From IMG/VR virus record IMGVR_UViG_3300037246_000634, positions 1 to 35,902 of that record: a stretch of 35,902 nt of DNA, one strand, 5' to 3'. Made by a program: the position numbers and the translations under genes. Shown here piece by piece: positions 28,065 to 35,902 of this stretch (positions are counted from its first letter, which is position 1; each line of letters starts with the position of its first letter). This DNA comes from a virus. Below the pieces are notes generated by a model, which had not been told where the DNA came from, searched no databases, and saw nothing but the letters and a program-made list of their open reading frames with translations.

Positions 28065-28355
28065 ATGCCCAAGGCCGCAGTCGGTGGGAGAGGCTACAAG
28101 CATCTGCCAGACAAGCAGTTTCGGCCGTGGGACTCGAACACGATCTGCGACATAACCGGCTTCCGCGTTAAATTCTCGGAAGTGCTTCGCCGATGGGAGG
28201 GCTGGTACATGGTCCCGGCGGCCTGGAATCCTCGGCAGCCGCAGGATTTCCCGGTGGTGCCTCAGAAGCAGGTCATTTATCGTGACATTCGCCAGGGTAA
28301 TGCTGATGCTGATATCGTCGTAACCCCAGCAACACCGAGCTTTCCAATCGTATGA
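28065..28355 (+). CDS. Conserved virion-associated protein with CDxxGF and RxPQDF motifs (96 aa)
   Basis: GAGGG before ATG 28065. NTICDITGFRVKFSEVLRRW (25-44), then WEGWYMVPAAWNPRQPQDFP, corresponds to a small phage family where the same places carry CDRSGF and RHPQDF, often within a Cys4 zinc site. Here only the first Cys remains. The family lies between capsid and tail-hub genes in many podoviruses; role unknown. Confidence 0.65.
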   Translation: MPKAAVGGRGYKHLPDKQFRPWDSNTICDITGFRVKFSEVLRRWEGWYMVPAAWNPRQPQDFPVVPQKQVIYRDIRQGNADADIVVTPATPSFPIV

Positions 28356-29560
28356 CCACCAATCTCAGCGGCGCCTACGAGCTCGACCTCTCCGCCGAGG
28401 ACATCATCAGCGAGGCTTACGCGGTCTTGCAGGCGGAAGGCCAAGGCGAGACGTTAGACGGTGGCCTATTCATCACCGCCAAAAAGTCGCTCAACCGCAT
28501 GCTCAAGCTGTGGGAGGCGCAAGGCATCCATCTGTGGACCTACACCGAATACACGCTCTTTTTTGTGCCAGGGCAGGAAAAGTACGATCTGAGAGTGAAC
28601 TCCGGCGCCGACCTTGTGCGCGTGGTCAATGAATTCACGAGCACGTCACTGGCTGCCGATGAGGTCGCAACGGATGTGGATATCGAGGTGAATTCGGCGA
28701 CCGGTATGAGCCTCGGCCAAGCGATCGGCGTGATGAATAACAGCAACGCGCTGTTCTGGACGGTGATCGAGACGATAGCCGGCACCACGATCAGCCTGCG
28801 CGATGCGCTGGCCGTGAATTCGAATGAAAACAACATCGTGCGCTTCTACGACACGGCCGACCTGGTTGCGACCACGGCTGCAGCTGGTCAGGTAGCCACC
28901 GATACCGAGGTGCAGTTGGTGAGCTCGGTGGGCTTTGCCGCCGATTACACGATCCAGATTACTCAGGACGATGGCACCGTGCTGCATACCACGATCAACG
29001 CGATAGACTTTGACACCGACATTGCAACGATTGATGACGCGCTCACCGATGCCGTGACGATCGGCAACGATATCGTGGCCTACTCGAGTGAGCAGAACTT
29101 CATTCCTTTCAGCCGGATCCCTGAAAACGATGCGGTGCGCCGGCACTCGGGCGAGAACTCTGATTATGAGATCCCGATCGTGTTCCAATCGCGTGAGGAA
29201 TATATGAATCTGCCAAACAAGAAGCAGCGCGGCACGGTGATCCAGTCGTATTTCGACCGCCAGGAGCCGGCCGGCGTATGGTATGTGTGGAACAATCCAG
29301 ACTCGGCGGTGGAATATCTCAACTACACGGCCGAGCGCCAGATCCAGCTCATCGTAAACGCCGATGACACTTTCGATCTGCCGACTGAATGGTATGACGC
29401 GGTTGTATACCAACTCGCCAAACGTTTAATCCACAAGGTTGGATGCTCGGCCGCGCGGCGCGCGGAGATTCGGGAGGACGCAAAAGATTACCTTGATCAG
29501 GCGCTCGCGTTTGATTCGGCCATCTACCCCATCAGGTTAAAACCCCAGAAATACGGATGA
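28352..29560 (+). CDS. P22 gp4-like tail accessory/head-completion protein with large insert (402 aa)
   Basis: ATGA overlap at 28352. The N-terminus (EDIISEAYAVLQAEGQGETL, then KSLNRMLKLWEAQGIHLW) is the helical signature of gp4, which binds the portal bottom and seals packaged DNA. The C-terminus (YDAVVYQLAKRLIHKVGCSA) completes the helical core. P22 gp4 has 166 residues; here a beta-rich insertion of about 200 residues (Ser/Thr/Ala/Asp-rich, about 80-280) is present between. Next gene is a homing endonuclease, then gp10-like. Confidence 0.75.
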   Translation: MTTNLSGAYELDLSAEDIISEAYAVLQAEGQGETLDGGLFITAKKSLNRMLKLWEAQGIHLWTYTEYTLFFVPGQEKYDLRVNSGADLVRVVNEFTSTSLAADEVATDVDIEVNSATGMSLGQAIGVMNNSNALFWTVIETIAGTTISLRDALAVNSNENNIVRFYDTADLVATTAAAGQVATDTEVQLVSSVGFAADYTIQITQDDGTVLHTTINAIDFDTDIATIDDALTDAVTIGNDIVAYSSEQNFIPFSRIPENDAVRRHSGENSDYEIPIVFQSREEYMNLPNKKQRGTVIQSYFDRQEPAGVWYVWNNPDSAVEYLNYTAERQIQLIVNADDTFDLPTEWYDAVVYQLAKRLIHKVGCSAARRAEIREDAKDYLDQALAFDSAIYPIRLKPQKYG

Positions 29561-30003
29561 TGCGAGCGAAGCTCGGAGCAGCCATGGCCTTTCTGAACAA
29601 CCTTCCTAGGACGAATGAGTGTGTTCTATGGCCGTTTGGTGGCGCCGCTGGGTACGGATATGTGCGATTTGCTGGCCGCGCGCAGCCCGCACACAGAATA
29701 GCGTTGATCCTCCACACTGGAGAAGACCGGGGAGGGATGGACGCTGCTCATGGCGCATGCCACAACCGCCTGTGCGTGAACCCAAGGCATTTGTCATGGA
29801 AAACGCGAAAAGAAAACGTCGCTGATACGCTGCGAGACGGAACGCGCAATTGCGGAGTAAGGAACGGAAGGAGCAAATTATCTGAGGCTGAGATTTTGGA
29901 AATCCGGGCAGATCAGCGCTACGGAAGGAAGATCGCCAAGGATTTTGGGGTAACCCGGCAGACAATCAGTGATATTAAGCTCGGCCGAACATGGCAGAAT
30001 TGA
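29557..30003 (+). CDS. HNH homing endonuclease with C-terminal HTH (148 aa)
   Basis: ATG 29557 overlaps the gp4-like stop; ATG 29584 is a possible second start. The HNH_3 pattern is clear: ECVLWPF, H46 in QPAHRIAL, HGACHNRLCVNPRHLSW (65-81), then WKTRKENVAD. The end (SEAEILEIRADQRYGRKIAK, then FGVTRQTISDIKLGRT) is a helix-turn-helix DNA-binding module, the usual partner of free-standing HNH homing enzymes. It sits exactly between two tail genes that normally adjoin, so it is an inserted mobile gene. It overlaps gp10-like by 13 bp. Confidence 0.88.
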   Translation: MMRAKLGAAMAFLNNLPRTNECVLWPFGGAAGYGYVRFAGRAQPAHRIALILHTGEDRGGMDAAHGACHNRLCVNPRHLSWKTRKENVADTLRDGTRNCGVRNGRSKLSEAEILEIRADQRYGRKIAKDFGVTRQTISDIKLGRTWQN

Positions 30004-31427
30004 GGGAAATCCCGCTCGGAGGGGCGGACCAAAATTATAATAGCGTGCGCGCTCGCCAGGGCGTTGTGAATCTGTTGGCCGAGGGCGATGCAAAAGGCAC
30101 GTATCGCACCGTCAAAGATACGCCAGGCCTTACCACCTTTTCGACATTAGCCAGCGGCGCCGGCCGCTCGAATCTGTTTGTCAATTCGGGATTCATGTAC
30201 GCGATTGCCGGTACTGATCTGATTCGCGTGGATGAATTTGGCACGGTCACGGTGCTGGGCAGTGTTGGTGGATCCGGCCGCGGGCAGATCTTCTCGAATT
30301 CGGTGCCAGGCGATAATCAGATCATGGTGCTCAATGGGGTCGGCCTCGGCTACGTATACACCAACGGCGCCGGGTTAGTGCAAGTTACAGATCCGAGTTT
30401 TTTCTCAACCGTTTCAGGCGACGTGCTTGGCGAGCGCGGCTGGTTCGCGCGCCGCGGTACTAATGAGTTTTTCGGCTCTGATATCTCTGACTTCTCAAGC
30501 TACGATCCGCTGACCTTCGCGACGGCCGAGCAAAACCCCGATGAGGTTGTGGCCGTCATTCAAAAGAAATCGGCGCTGTGGGTAGGTGGTGGCAAGAGCT
30601 GGGAATATTGGCAAACGATCGATGATGTGACGCTGCCGCTTCGTGCGGTGATCGGCGCATCCAAAGAGCGCGGCATCGCTGTTGCTGCATCATTGGCTGA
30701 AGCTGGCGAGCGCTTCTGCTGGTTTGCTGATGACAACACCGTGCGCATGATCGAAGGCTCGCAGATGACAAAGATCTCGGACCTTGATTTCGAGCTCCTG
30801 GTGCGCGGCGACGGCACGGCCGATTTCCCTGGCTTCGCTGTCACCGATGATGCCGTTGGCTTTTTTATCGATGGGCCGGTGCACAAGATCTACTACCTGA
30901 GCTTTCCCACCGAGCAGTTTACGTGGGGTTATGACTTCACCACCGGGCTCGAGCACCGGCGCGCGAGCGGCAATCTCGGCGATGAATTCTGGCGCGTGGG
31001 CGCTGTAGCGCTTTTCAACAACAAGCTCTACGGGCTCGATGTTACGGATGGCTTCATCTATGAGCTCGACCAGGGCAACAAAACTGAAAACGGCGCGATC
31101 ATGCGGCGCGTCATCACCACACCATCGATCTCAGCGCCTTACGATTGGACGCTGCCTTACATCGAGCTCGACATGGAGGTTGGCGCCGTCACGGACCCTA
31201 CGGCCACGCCGGTGATGCGCGTCGAGTATTCGAAAGACGGCGGCTACAATTACACCACTTGGGGCACGATATCGCTGGGCAACTTTGGCGATCGTCGCAA
31301 GCGAGTGCCCATGCGTTTGTTCGGTCGGATCACGCGCCACAAGGATTTCATTCTGCGCTTCACGATCACCGATGATGTGCAGGTGCAGATGTACACACTG
31401 TGGGCCGACATTGAGCCGGACGCATAG
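29991..31427 (+). CDS. P22 gp10-like tail hub / packaged-DNA stabilisation protein (478 aa)
   Basis: ATG 29991 lies inside the end of the HNH gene. AELREIPLGGADQNYNSVRA and RQGVVNLLAEGDAKGTYRTV (1-40), GLTTFSTL, then GRGQIFSN and YVYTNGAG match the start and beta-propeller-like order of P22 gp10. It docks under gp4 and above the tail needle, keeping DNA in the head and binding the spikes. Length is that of P22 gp10 (about 470 residues). Confidence 0.88.
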   Translation: MAELREIPLGGADQNYNSVRARQGVVNLLAEGDAKGTYRTVKDTPGLTTFSTLASGAGRSNLFVNSGFMYAIAGTDLIRVDEFGTVTVLGSVGGSGRGQIFSNSVPGDNQIMVLNGVGLGYVYTNGAGLVQVTDPSFFSTVSGDVLGERGWFARRGTNEFFGSDISDFSSYDPLTFATAEQNPDEVVAVIQKKSALWVGGGKSWEYWQTIDDVTLPLRAVIGASKERGIAVAASLAEAGERFCWFADDNTVRMIEGSQMTKISDLDFELLVRGDGTADFPGFAVTDDAVGFFIDGPVHKIYYLSFPTEQFTWGYDFTTGLEHRRASGNLGDEFWRVGAVALFNNKLYGLDVTDGFIYELDQGNKTENGAIMRRVITTPSISAPYDWTLPYIELDMEVGAVTDPTATPVMRVEYSKDGGYNYTTWGTISLGNFGDRRKRVPMRLFGRITRHKDFILRFTITDDVQVQMYTLWADIEPDA

Positions 31428-32753
31428 ATGCCTGCAACCATTCTGACAGCTGAGCTCGATGCAAATGTGCCTATTGCCGAAGAGTATCCCGATGGGCTGA
31501 AGGCCACGGCGTATTTTGAAGATTACCTTTTCAAGCTGTTCCAAGCTATCAACGAAATCAACGTATTGGCGGGCGTGTCGTATGGCGTTGTAAACGGCGA
31601 TTCGGGCTCAGCCACGGCGCTGATACCTTCGGATACGCTCAGCATATTGGGCGGCACTGGCATCAGCACGGTGGCGGCAGATGGCGCCCCGGATTCGGTG
31701 GTCATAACAAACACCGATCCATTCCCAGAAGCGCCGGTTGATGGAGTGACATACGGCCGCAAAGATACTGGCTGGATAGATCTGAATTCGGTGGGGATCG
31801 ATCACGGCTCGCTTGCCGGGCTTGCTGACGATGATCACCCGCAGTATTTTTTGGCGGATGGCAGCCGGGAATTAACGGGTAACGTTTCGTTCGCTTCTAG
31901 CGTTACCGCCCCAACCATCACAAGCCTGAATCACGGTGGAGCATTTACGATTGCCGCAGAAGATGCGGGCGGCACGTTGCGATCACTTCTCGAGGGTGAT
32001 CCGGATCACAGCACGGACCTCATGTTTGCCGGCGCCAAAGTTTTAGAAACAACGGCGCAGGGCTTCCGCTTCGGGACTACAAACCTGGCTCTGCTAGAAC
32101 TAGATTTAGGGGCCACTCCCGATCGCGTCAATCTGCGCAACCTGACAGTGAGCGGACATCTGCTATTCCAGGGTCAAAATTCTGGCAACGTGCAGACAAA
32201 TCTATTTGAAGGCGACCCGGATGGTCAGGCTCAACTGCATTACGCCGGCACTAAAGCATTCTCAACCAACGCATCTGGTATTGATGTTCAGGATACAAGC
32301 GGAGTGGTGCCCATCATTACGTTCCGCAATGACGCATCAACAGGGCTAGGTCAGATATTAATAGATGGCACGGGCAATACAGCAGTTCGCAGCCAGGTCC
32401 ACGGAGGCACACTTCGCCTCCAAGGTGAAGACGCCGGCGGCACGCTAAGACAACTCGTTGTATGTGATCCGGATAACACCGTCGAGCTTTACTACGCGGG
32501 CACCTTAGAGGCCACTACTAAGAGCGGCGGCTTCCGCATCGATGACGAGCTAGAGGTAGATGGTGCCTTCAACCACGATGGCGCCACTTTCGGAATCTAC
32601 GCCACAACACCGGTGGCGCAATCATCGGCATACACGCCGACCAATGTGAGCGCAGATAGATCATACGATGCTGATGCGACCTCAGTGGATGAATTGGCGG
32701 ATGTGCTGGGCACGCTGATAGCAGACCTCCAATTAACAGGCATCATTGGATAA
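31428..32753 (+). CDS. Tail fibre with three internal repeats (441 aa)
   Basis: ATG directly follows the gp10-like stop. DHGSLAGLADDDHPQYFL (125-142) is the classic phage fibre motif. Three units of about 47 residues recur at 168-215, 243-286 and 325-371, each with HGG...DAGGTLR-like start, GDPD-like turn and YAGTK/TTK-like end. The C-terminus (SADRSYDADATSVDELADVL) is helical and fits the end of a fibre or a chaperone-free trimer tip. Likely binds the host surface. Confidence 0.75.
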   Translation: MPATILTAELDANVPIAEEYPDGLKATAYFEDYLFKLFQAINEINVLAGVSYGVVNGDSGSATALIPSDTLSILGGTGISTVAADGAPDSVVITNTDPFPEAPVDGVTYGRKDTGWIDLNSVGIDHGSLAGLADDDHPQYFLADGSRELTGNVSFASSVTAPTITSLNHGGAFTIAAEDAGGTLRSLLEGDPDHSTDLMFAGAKVLETTAQGFRFGTTNLALLELDLGATPDRVNLRNLTVSGHLLFQGQNSGNVQTNLFEGDPDGQAQLHYAGTKAFSTNASGIDVQDTSGVVPIITFRNDASTGLGQILIDGTGNTAVRSQVHGGTLRLQGEDAGGTLRQLVVCDPDNTVELYYAGTLEATTKSGGFRIDDELEVDGAFNHDGATFGIYATTPVAQSSAYTPTNVSADRSYDADATSVDELADVLGTLIADLQLTGIIG

Positions 32754-33295
32754 TGACAAACTTCGGCGAAGTGTTGAGCAGCACGGCATTAAGCCATGAG
32801 GTGATCATTGCGCTGGAAAACTTTCGCAAGGGAATGACAGCACCCACCGATGTAGGTATAGGGAGTACGCCGGGGGTTATCATGTTTCACTTTGATGCCG
32901 TGGCTGAAACGATATCCCACGCGCTGATCTTGCCTATAAATATGGATAAAACAATAGACCCTCAGATCATATTGGTATGGTCTTTAACGCAAACAGAAGT
33001 AGACGGCACCGACCTCAGCACCACGATAGACTACACAGCGGCCATCGAGCACAGTACGGGCAGCGGCGTAGATAAAACCAGCACGCAGCTTACTGATGAT
33101 ATGACAGTCACCACGGCTAACGGACTGGCTGCTCAAGATATATACGCACAGGCATTTACCGTGGATGCGGAGGATGCCACAAACCCGTTAGCCAATGCCG
33201 CTGTATTATCTTTTGCACTACACTTAACCAACATCACCGGGGTAGATTCAGGGAATCTAGTCGGTGCGTGTTTTGCGTATGAGAGGCTACACTAA
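32753..33295 (+). CDS. Beta-rich tail/virion protein (180 aa)
   Basis: Stop TAA and ATG overlap (TAATG) at 32751-32755. Many beta strands (VIMFHFDAVAETISHALILP), Asp/Thr-rich turns, one Cys at the end. Position after the fibre suggests a fibre-tip or attachment protein. No family recognised. Confidence 0.6.
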   Translation: MTNFGEVLSSTALSHEVIIALENFRKGMTAPTDVGIGSTPGVIMFHFDAVAETISHALILPINMDKTIDPQIILVWSLTQTEVDGTDLSTTIDYTAAIEHSTGSGVDKTSTQLTDDMTVTTANGLAAQDIYAQAFTVDAEDATNPLANAAVLSFALHLTNITGVDSGNLVGACFAYERLH

Positions 33296-33543
33296 TGGCT
33301 ATTGGCGTAAAATCACCGGGCATGGGATCGCCTAAAATCATCGAATCTGCCCCGCTAGAAGGGCAGACCGAAGAAGAGGCAGATGATGCATTGGGTGAGA
33401 GGTACTATGTGGAAGCGCAGGGCAATGTGATCATCTACAAAGTAGAAGATGCGGGCCAAAGCGGCCGCGTGAACCTAATCCCGCGAACGGTCAAAAATGA
33501 GACGAAAGCAGAAAAGATAACTGAGGTTGAATTCGATGCCTGA
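33295..33543 (+). CDS. Small hypothetical protein (82 aa)
   Basis: TAATG overlap at 33295. MAIGVKSPGM; acidic with a strand-rich middle (RYYVEAQGNVIIYKVEDAGQ). Possibly a small tail protein. No family recognised. Confidence 0.55.
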   Translation: MAIGVKSPGMGSPKIIESAPLEGQTEEEADDALGERYYVEAQGNVIIYKVEDAGQSGRVNLIPRTVKNETKAEKITEVEFDA

Positions 33544-33760
33544 AAATGAAGAAACGGAAGAAACGCCATCGTTGGTTCCTTCAATTGGCGCCACGCATTT
33601 GGCGTTACCGATCGATGTGATGAATGAATTGGTCACGGTGGCGGCAACAAAATACACCTGGGCCGAGCTCGATCCGTTAATGAGCAAAGTGAAGAAATAC
33701 ATGCTTTCGTTTCGAGTCACCGAAGATGGCGTGAGCAGGGTTTCGAAAACCGAAGGCTGA
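33536..33760 (+). CDS. Small hypothetical protein (74 aa)
   Basis: ATG 33536 (MPENEETEET) overlaps the previous stop by 8 bp. Acidic N-terminus, then a helical part (LDPLMSKVKKYMLSFRVTED). The next gene follows directly. No family recognised. Confidence 0.55.
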   Translation: MPENEETEETPSLVPSIGATHLALPIDVMNELVTVAATKYTWAELDPLMSKVKKYMLSFRVTEDGVSRVSKTEG

Positions 33761-34246
33761 ATGCGCTACCTGATTACAGGCCATCCGCGGACGCGAAGCG
33801 CCTGGCTGTGTGCGCTGATGAATGCGCATGGCTCGCTTTGCTACCATGATGCGCTGTCTTGCCAGATCGATCCGGATGTTGATGCAGGTATCGCAGATCC
33901 TACATTCGCCTGCTTCTTTCCCGATATGGCGCTGGCGTACAGCTGTCCGCGCGTTTGCATTTTGCGCGATGATTGGCGCGAAGCCATCGAGCAATGGAGC
34001 GGCGTCGGCGTATCCGATGAAGCAGCCGAAGCCTCGAGCGTGAACTGTGATCGATTTGCGCGCACACTCGGCACACTGTCTATCTCGCTTGCGTCATTGG
34101 AAGATAACGGCCAGGTCAAGGAGATCGTAGAACTATGCACCAGCAAACCAGCGTCGCTCGAGATCATCCAGATCTTCCAGGGGTTGAAGATCGAGCAGCA
34201 TCCCGAAAAGTACCGATCCGCCTTTGCGATTTCACAATCGGCGTAG
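33761..34246 (+). CDS. P-loop sulfotransferase-like protein (161 aa)
   Basis: MRYLITGHPRTRSAWLCALM starts with a strand and a GHPRTRS loop (7-13), the 5'-phosphosulfate-binding pattern of sulfotransferases; LCYHDALS and CILRDDWREAIEQW (a 3'-phosphate-binding-like RDDWREA) follow in family order. It would use PAPS to sulfate an unknown acceptor. It is short for the family. It overlaps the next gene by 112 bp. Activity is inferred from motifs. Confidence 0.6.
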   Translation: MRYLITGHPRTRSAWLCALMNAHGSLCYHDALSCQIDPDVDAGIADPTFACFFPDMALAYSCPRVCILRDDWREAIEQWSGVGVSDEAAEASSVNCDRFARTLGTLSISLASLEDNGQVKEIVELCTSKPASLEIIQIFQGLKIEQHPEKYRSAFAISQSA

Positions 34247-34770
34247 ACACGGCTGTACGGGAGTTAGAAGGGCATCCGGCTTGGGATCGCCACACACCGC
34301 GCAAAACGATTCAGACGGATCTCAATCCACATACTGAAATGTCGGATATCTGGGTGCGCTTCAACGCTTGGGAAAATTTTCACGGCGATCTGCGCGCGAT
34401 GTGTGAAGAACATGAGCCCGTTTGGTATCCGGTGGCCGATGAGGTGCCGGCGCTTCGGCTTTTAGTGAATGATGTGCTGGCCAATCTGGATGGGCCGGTT
34501 GAGCTTGGCATGGTGCTGATTACGCGCTTACGGCCGGGCGGCAAGGTAAAACCGCATGTTGATGGCGGCTGGCACGCGGCTTACTATAACGACAAGTACG
34601 CCGTGCAGCTCCAGGGGAATGCAGAGCAGAGCTTCAACTTTCAGCACCACTGGATCAGCCCCAACCCCGGCGAGGTGTTTTGGTTCGATAATTCCCAGCT
34701 GCATTGGGTGTTCAACGATAGTGATGAGGATCGGATGACCATGATTATCTGCACGCGGAGGATTGACTGA
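34135..34770 (+). CDS. 2OG-Fe(II) oxygenase, Asp/Asn beta-hydroxylase-like (211 aa)
   Basis: ATG 34135 is the only start before the folded region (from KVPIRLCDFT), so the 112-bp overlap with the previous gene seems real. RLRPGGKVKPHVDGGWHAAY holds the H141-x-D143 iron pair; H190 in NSQLHWVFN is the distal His, and R200 in EDRMTM would bind 2-oxoglutarate. These match cupin-type Asp/Asn hydroxylases. Substrate unknown; could modify a virion or host protein. Confidence 0.75.
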   Translation: MHQQTSVARDHPDLPGVEDRAASRKVPIRLCDFTIGVDTAVRELEGHPAWDRHTPRKTIQTDLNPHTEMSDIWVRFNAWENFHGDLRAMCEEHEPVWYPVADEVPALRLLVNDVLANLDGPVELGMVLITRLRPGGKVKPHVDGGWHAAYYNDKYAVQLQGNAEQSFNFQHHWISPNPGEVFWFDNSQLHWVFNDSDEDRMTMIICTRRID

Positions 34771-35902
34771 TGCCGGCTGGATGGGTAGCAGCTGCGGGGG
34801 CCGTCATCGGAGGTGTGGCGACTTACGCCGGCGCGCAAGAAACGGCCGACGCGGCTGATAGGGCTGGCGAGCGCACCGGTGAAGCCAGTGCGGCCGCGCT
34901 AAGGCGATCCGAGGAAGCCTTCCAGATGGGCGAAGCGGCGCTCTCGCCGTATGCCCTACAGGAGCAGGTGGCCAGCTCGCAGCTCATGTCTCAAATGGGC
35001 CTCGCGCCGCCAGGTGGTGGCGGAGGCGCAGGCATGACGGCCGGTGGCACGGCCGGTGGCGGAGGCGGCGATGGCTGGGGATTTGGCGCAACAGCGGGCT
35101 CTGATCCGATCGACCCTGAAACATTTCCGCGGACTGGCAATGTAACTCAGGAGCAAATTCGCCAAGTGTTCCGCGAGTACGCATCGCGCGAGCCGACCGA
35201 TTACGAGCTCAACTACTACATCGATCACGGTGGCGCATCCGAGCTCCATCGCGACATGATCGAGCCAGGGCCATACGTTCGCACCACGGCCTGGTATGAC
35301 GGCTCTGGGCCGCAGGAGTTTAGGGGCGACATCATCGAGCAGCCTGAAGGTGGGCCGCAAGCCGGCGGCCCTGGTGGTCCGGAAGGCGGCGCCGAAATGA
35401 TGGGCGGCGAACCAGGGGCCGGAGGTGGCGCGCCGGAAGCTCAAACAATCGATGACATCATGAGCCGGGCGGGCGCCGATCAATTGCCGCCGGAGCTCCG
35501 CGAGCAATATCTGCAAGATCTGATGGGCACAACGGTCGGCAACGAATATCAGGAAACGGGCGCCTATCAAGCCGCTCGAGAAGCTGGCATCGAGACGGTT
35601 GATCAAGGCGCTGCCGGCCGCGGAGGCTTGTACTCTGGGGCTCGAGGCAAGGCGCTGCGTGATGTGGGCCAGGACGTTGAGCAGCGGTACTACCAGATGG
35701 CGCAGCAGCAAGCAAACACCGAAGCATCACGCCGAGGCGGCGCGTATCAGGCCGAACAGCAACGCGGGCAAAGTTACTACAACAATTACATGCAGATGCT
35801 TACGTCAATGAGCGATCCGCGCACAACCACCAACATCGAGCAGATGCGTCAAGGCTCGGCGCAAGCTCAGGGCGCCAACATCATGGGCACCGCTCGCGAC
35901 AT
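34770..35902 (+). CDS. DNA-ejection protein, P22 gp7/gp20-like (partial)
   Basis: ATG shares one base with the previous stop (TGATG); the frame is open to the right edge. A hydrophobic Gly/Ala start (GWVAAAGAVIGGVATYAGAQ) may enter the membrane; then Ala-rich helix, a very Gly-rich linker and a helical part (YQAAREAGIETVDQGAAGRG). Such proteins leave the virion before DNA and form a channel through the envelope. Assignment by composition and gene order; the end is missing. Confidence 0.65.
   Translation, partial: MPAGWVAAAGAVIGGVATYAGAQETADAADRAGERTGEASAAALRRSEEAFQMGEAALSPYALQEQVASSQLMSQMGLAPPGGGGGAGMTAGGTAGGGGGDGWGFGATAGSDPIDPETFPRTGNVTQEQIRQVFREYASREPTDYELNYYIDHGGASELHRDMIEPGPYVRTTAWYDGSGPQEFRGDIIEQPEGGPQAGGPGGPEGGAEMMGGEPGAGGGAPEAQTIDDIMSRAGADQLPPELREQYLQDLMGTTVGNEYQETGAYQAAREAGIETVDQGAAGRGGLYSGARGKALRDVGQDVEQRYYQMAQQQANTEASRRGGAYQAEQQRGQSYYNNYMQMLTSMSDPRTTTNIEQMRQGSAQAQGANIMGTARD

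Noticed and set aside
28646-29413. 255-residue minus-strand frame
   Set aside because: Shadow of the gp4-like gene; no ribosome site or domain.
31929-32540. Possible diversity-generating or repeat array in the tail fibre DNA
   Set aside because: Repeats are at protein level with diverged DNA; no reverse transcriptase or template repeat is visible.
34956-35711. 251-residue minus-strand frame
   Set aside because: Shadow of the Gly/Ala-rich ejection gene.

Overview
The window is dense, one-gene-after-another phage DNA and reads as most of the genome of a tailed phage with a short, P22-like (podovirus) virion. Diagnostic genes are a small and a large terminase, a large portal of about 690 residues, a scaffold, a major capsid protein, P22 gp4-like and gp10-like tail-hub proteins, a tail fibre, a beta-helix tailspike end and the start of a DNA-ejection protein. 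The host is not identifiable from sequence alone. A Gram-negative proteobacterium is the best guess, because the Gp157, DUF1367 and YbcO-like genes and the P22-type hub are typical of phages of that group. No integrase, repressor, tRNA or CRISPR array is visible, so a strictly lytic phage is plausible but not shown. DNA polymerase and other replication genes are also absent and would lie outside the window or be supplied by the host.

Layout. 1-712: end of a beta-helix tailspike, cut by the left edge. 709-4731, minus strand: a leftward block of 17 small genes (two-helix membrane proteins, a secreted protein, a zinc-site protein, a ribbon-helix-helix protein and a LAGLIDADG homing endonuclease). 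The distal nine appear to be driven by a promoter at 2535-2562. 4785-6417, plus strand: a rightward promoter, then a Rad52/Sak-like annealing protein and Gp157, i.e. a recombination module, closed by a terminator at 6505-6542. 6558-10148: DUF1367, a YbcO-like nuclease, a secreted protein and a lysis cassette (M15 peptidase, TM-coil protein, 3-TM holin), closed by a terminator at 10159-10202. 10221-11068: small low-complexity proteins, including one with an EGKCG repeat. 11128: small terminase. 11574-16435: an island of about 19 tiny genes chained by 4-bp overlaps, many with CxxC zinc sites or coiled coils. 16422: a PP-loop (PAPS-reductase/DndC-like) enzyme. 17214: large terminase.

18807-19504: two extremely basic proteins. 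19520-25791: head module (portal, small protein, phage GroES-type co-chaperonin, scaffold, unknown coiled-coil protein, decoration protein, major capsid protein), with its own sigma70-type promoter in front of the decoration and capsid genes. 25879-28355: probable capsid-surface or virion proteins (beta-helix, small beta protein, LamG-like, CDxxGF/RxPQDF protein). 28352-31427: gp4-like and gp10-like tail genes with an HNH homing endonuclease between them. 31428-33760: repeat-built tail fibre and its small neighbours. 33761-34770: a sulfotransferase-like P-loop protein overlapping a 2OG-Fe(II) Asp/Asn beta-hydroxylase-like protein. 34770-end: start of a glycine-rich ejection protein.

The points most worth a second look are the micro-gene island splitting terS from terL, the EGKCG-type peptide, a matched pair of promoters sharing a TACWGTA element, a co-chaperonin built into the head operon, a one-base frameshift signature between two paralogous small genes, and a possible AUA-initiated zinc-knuckle gene. 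There is no gene-free stretch above 300 bases.
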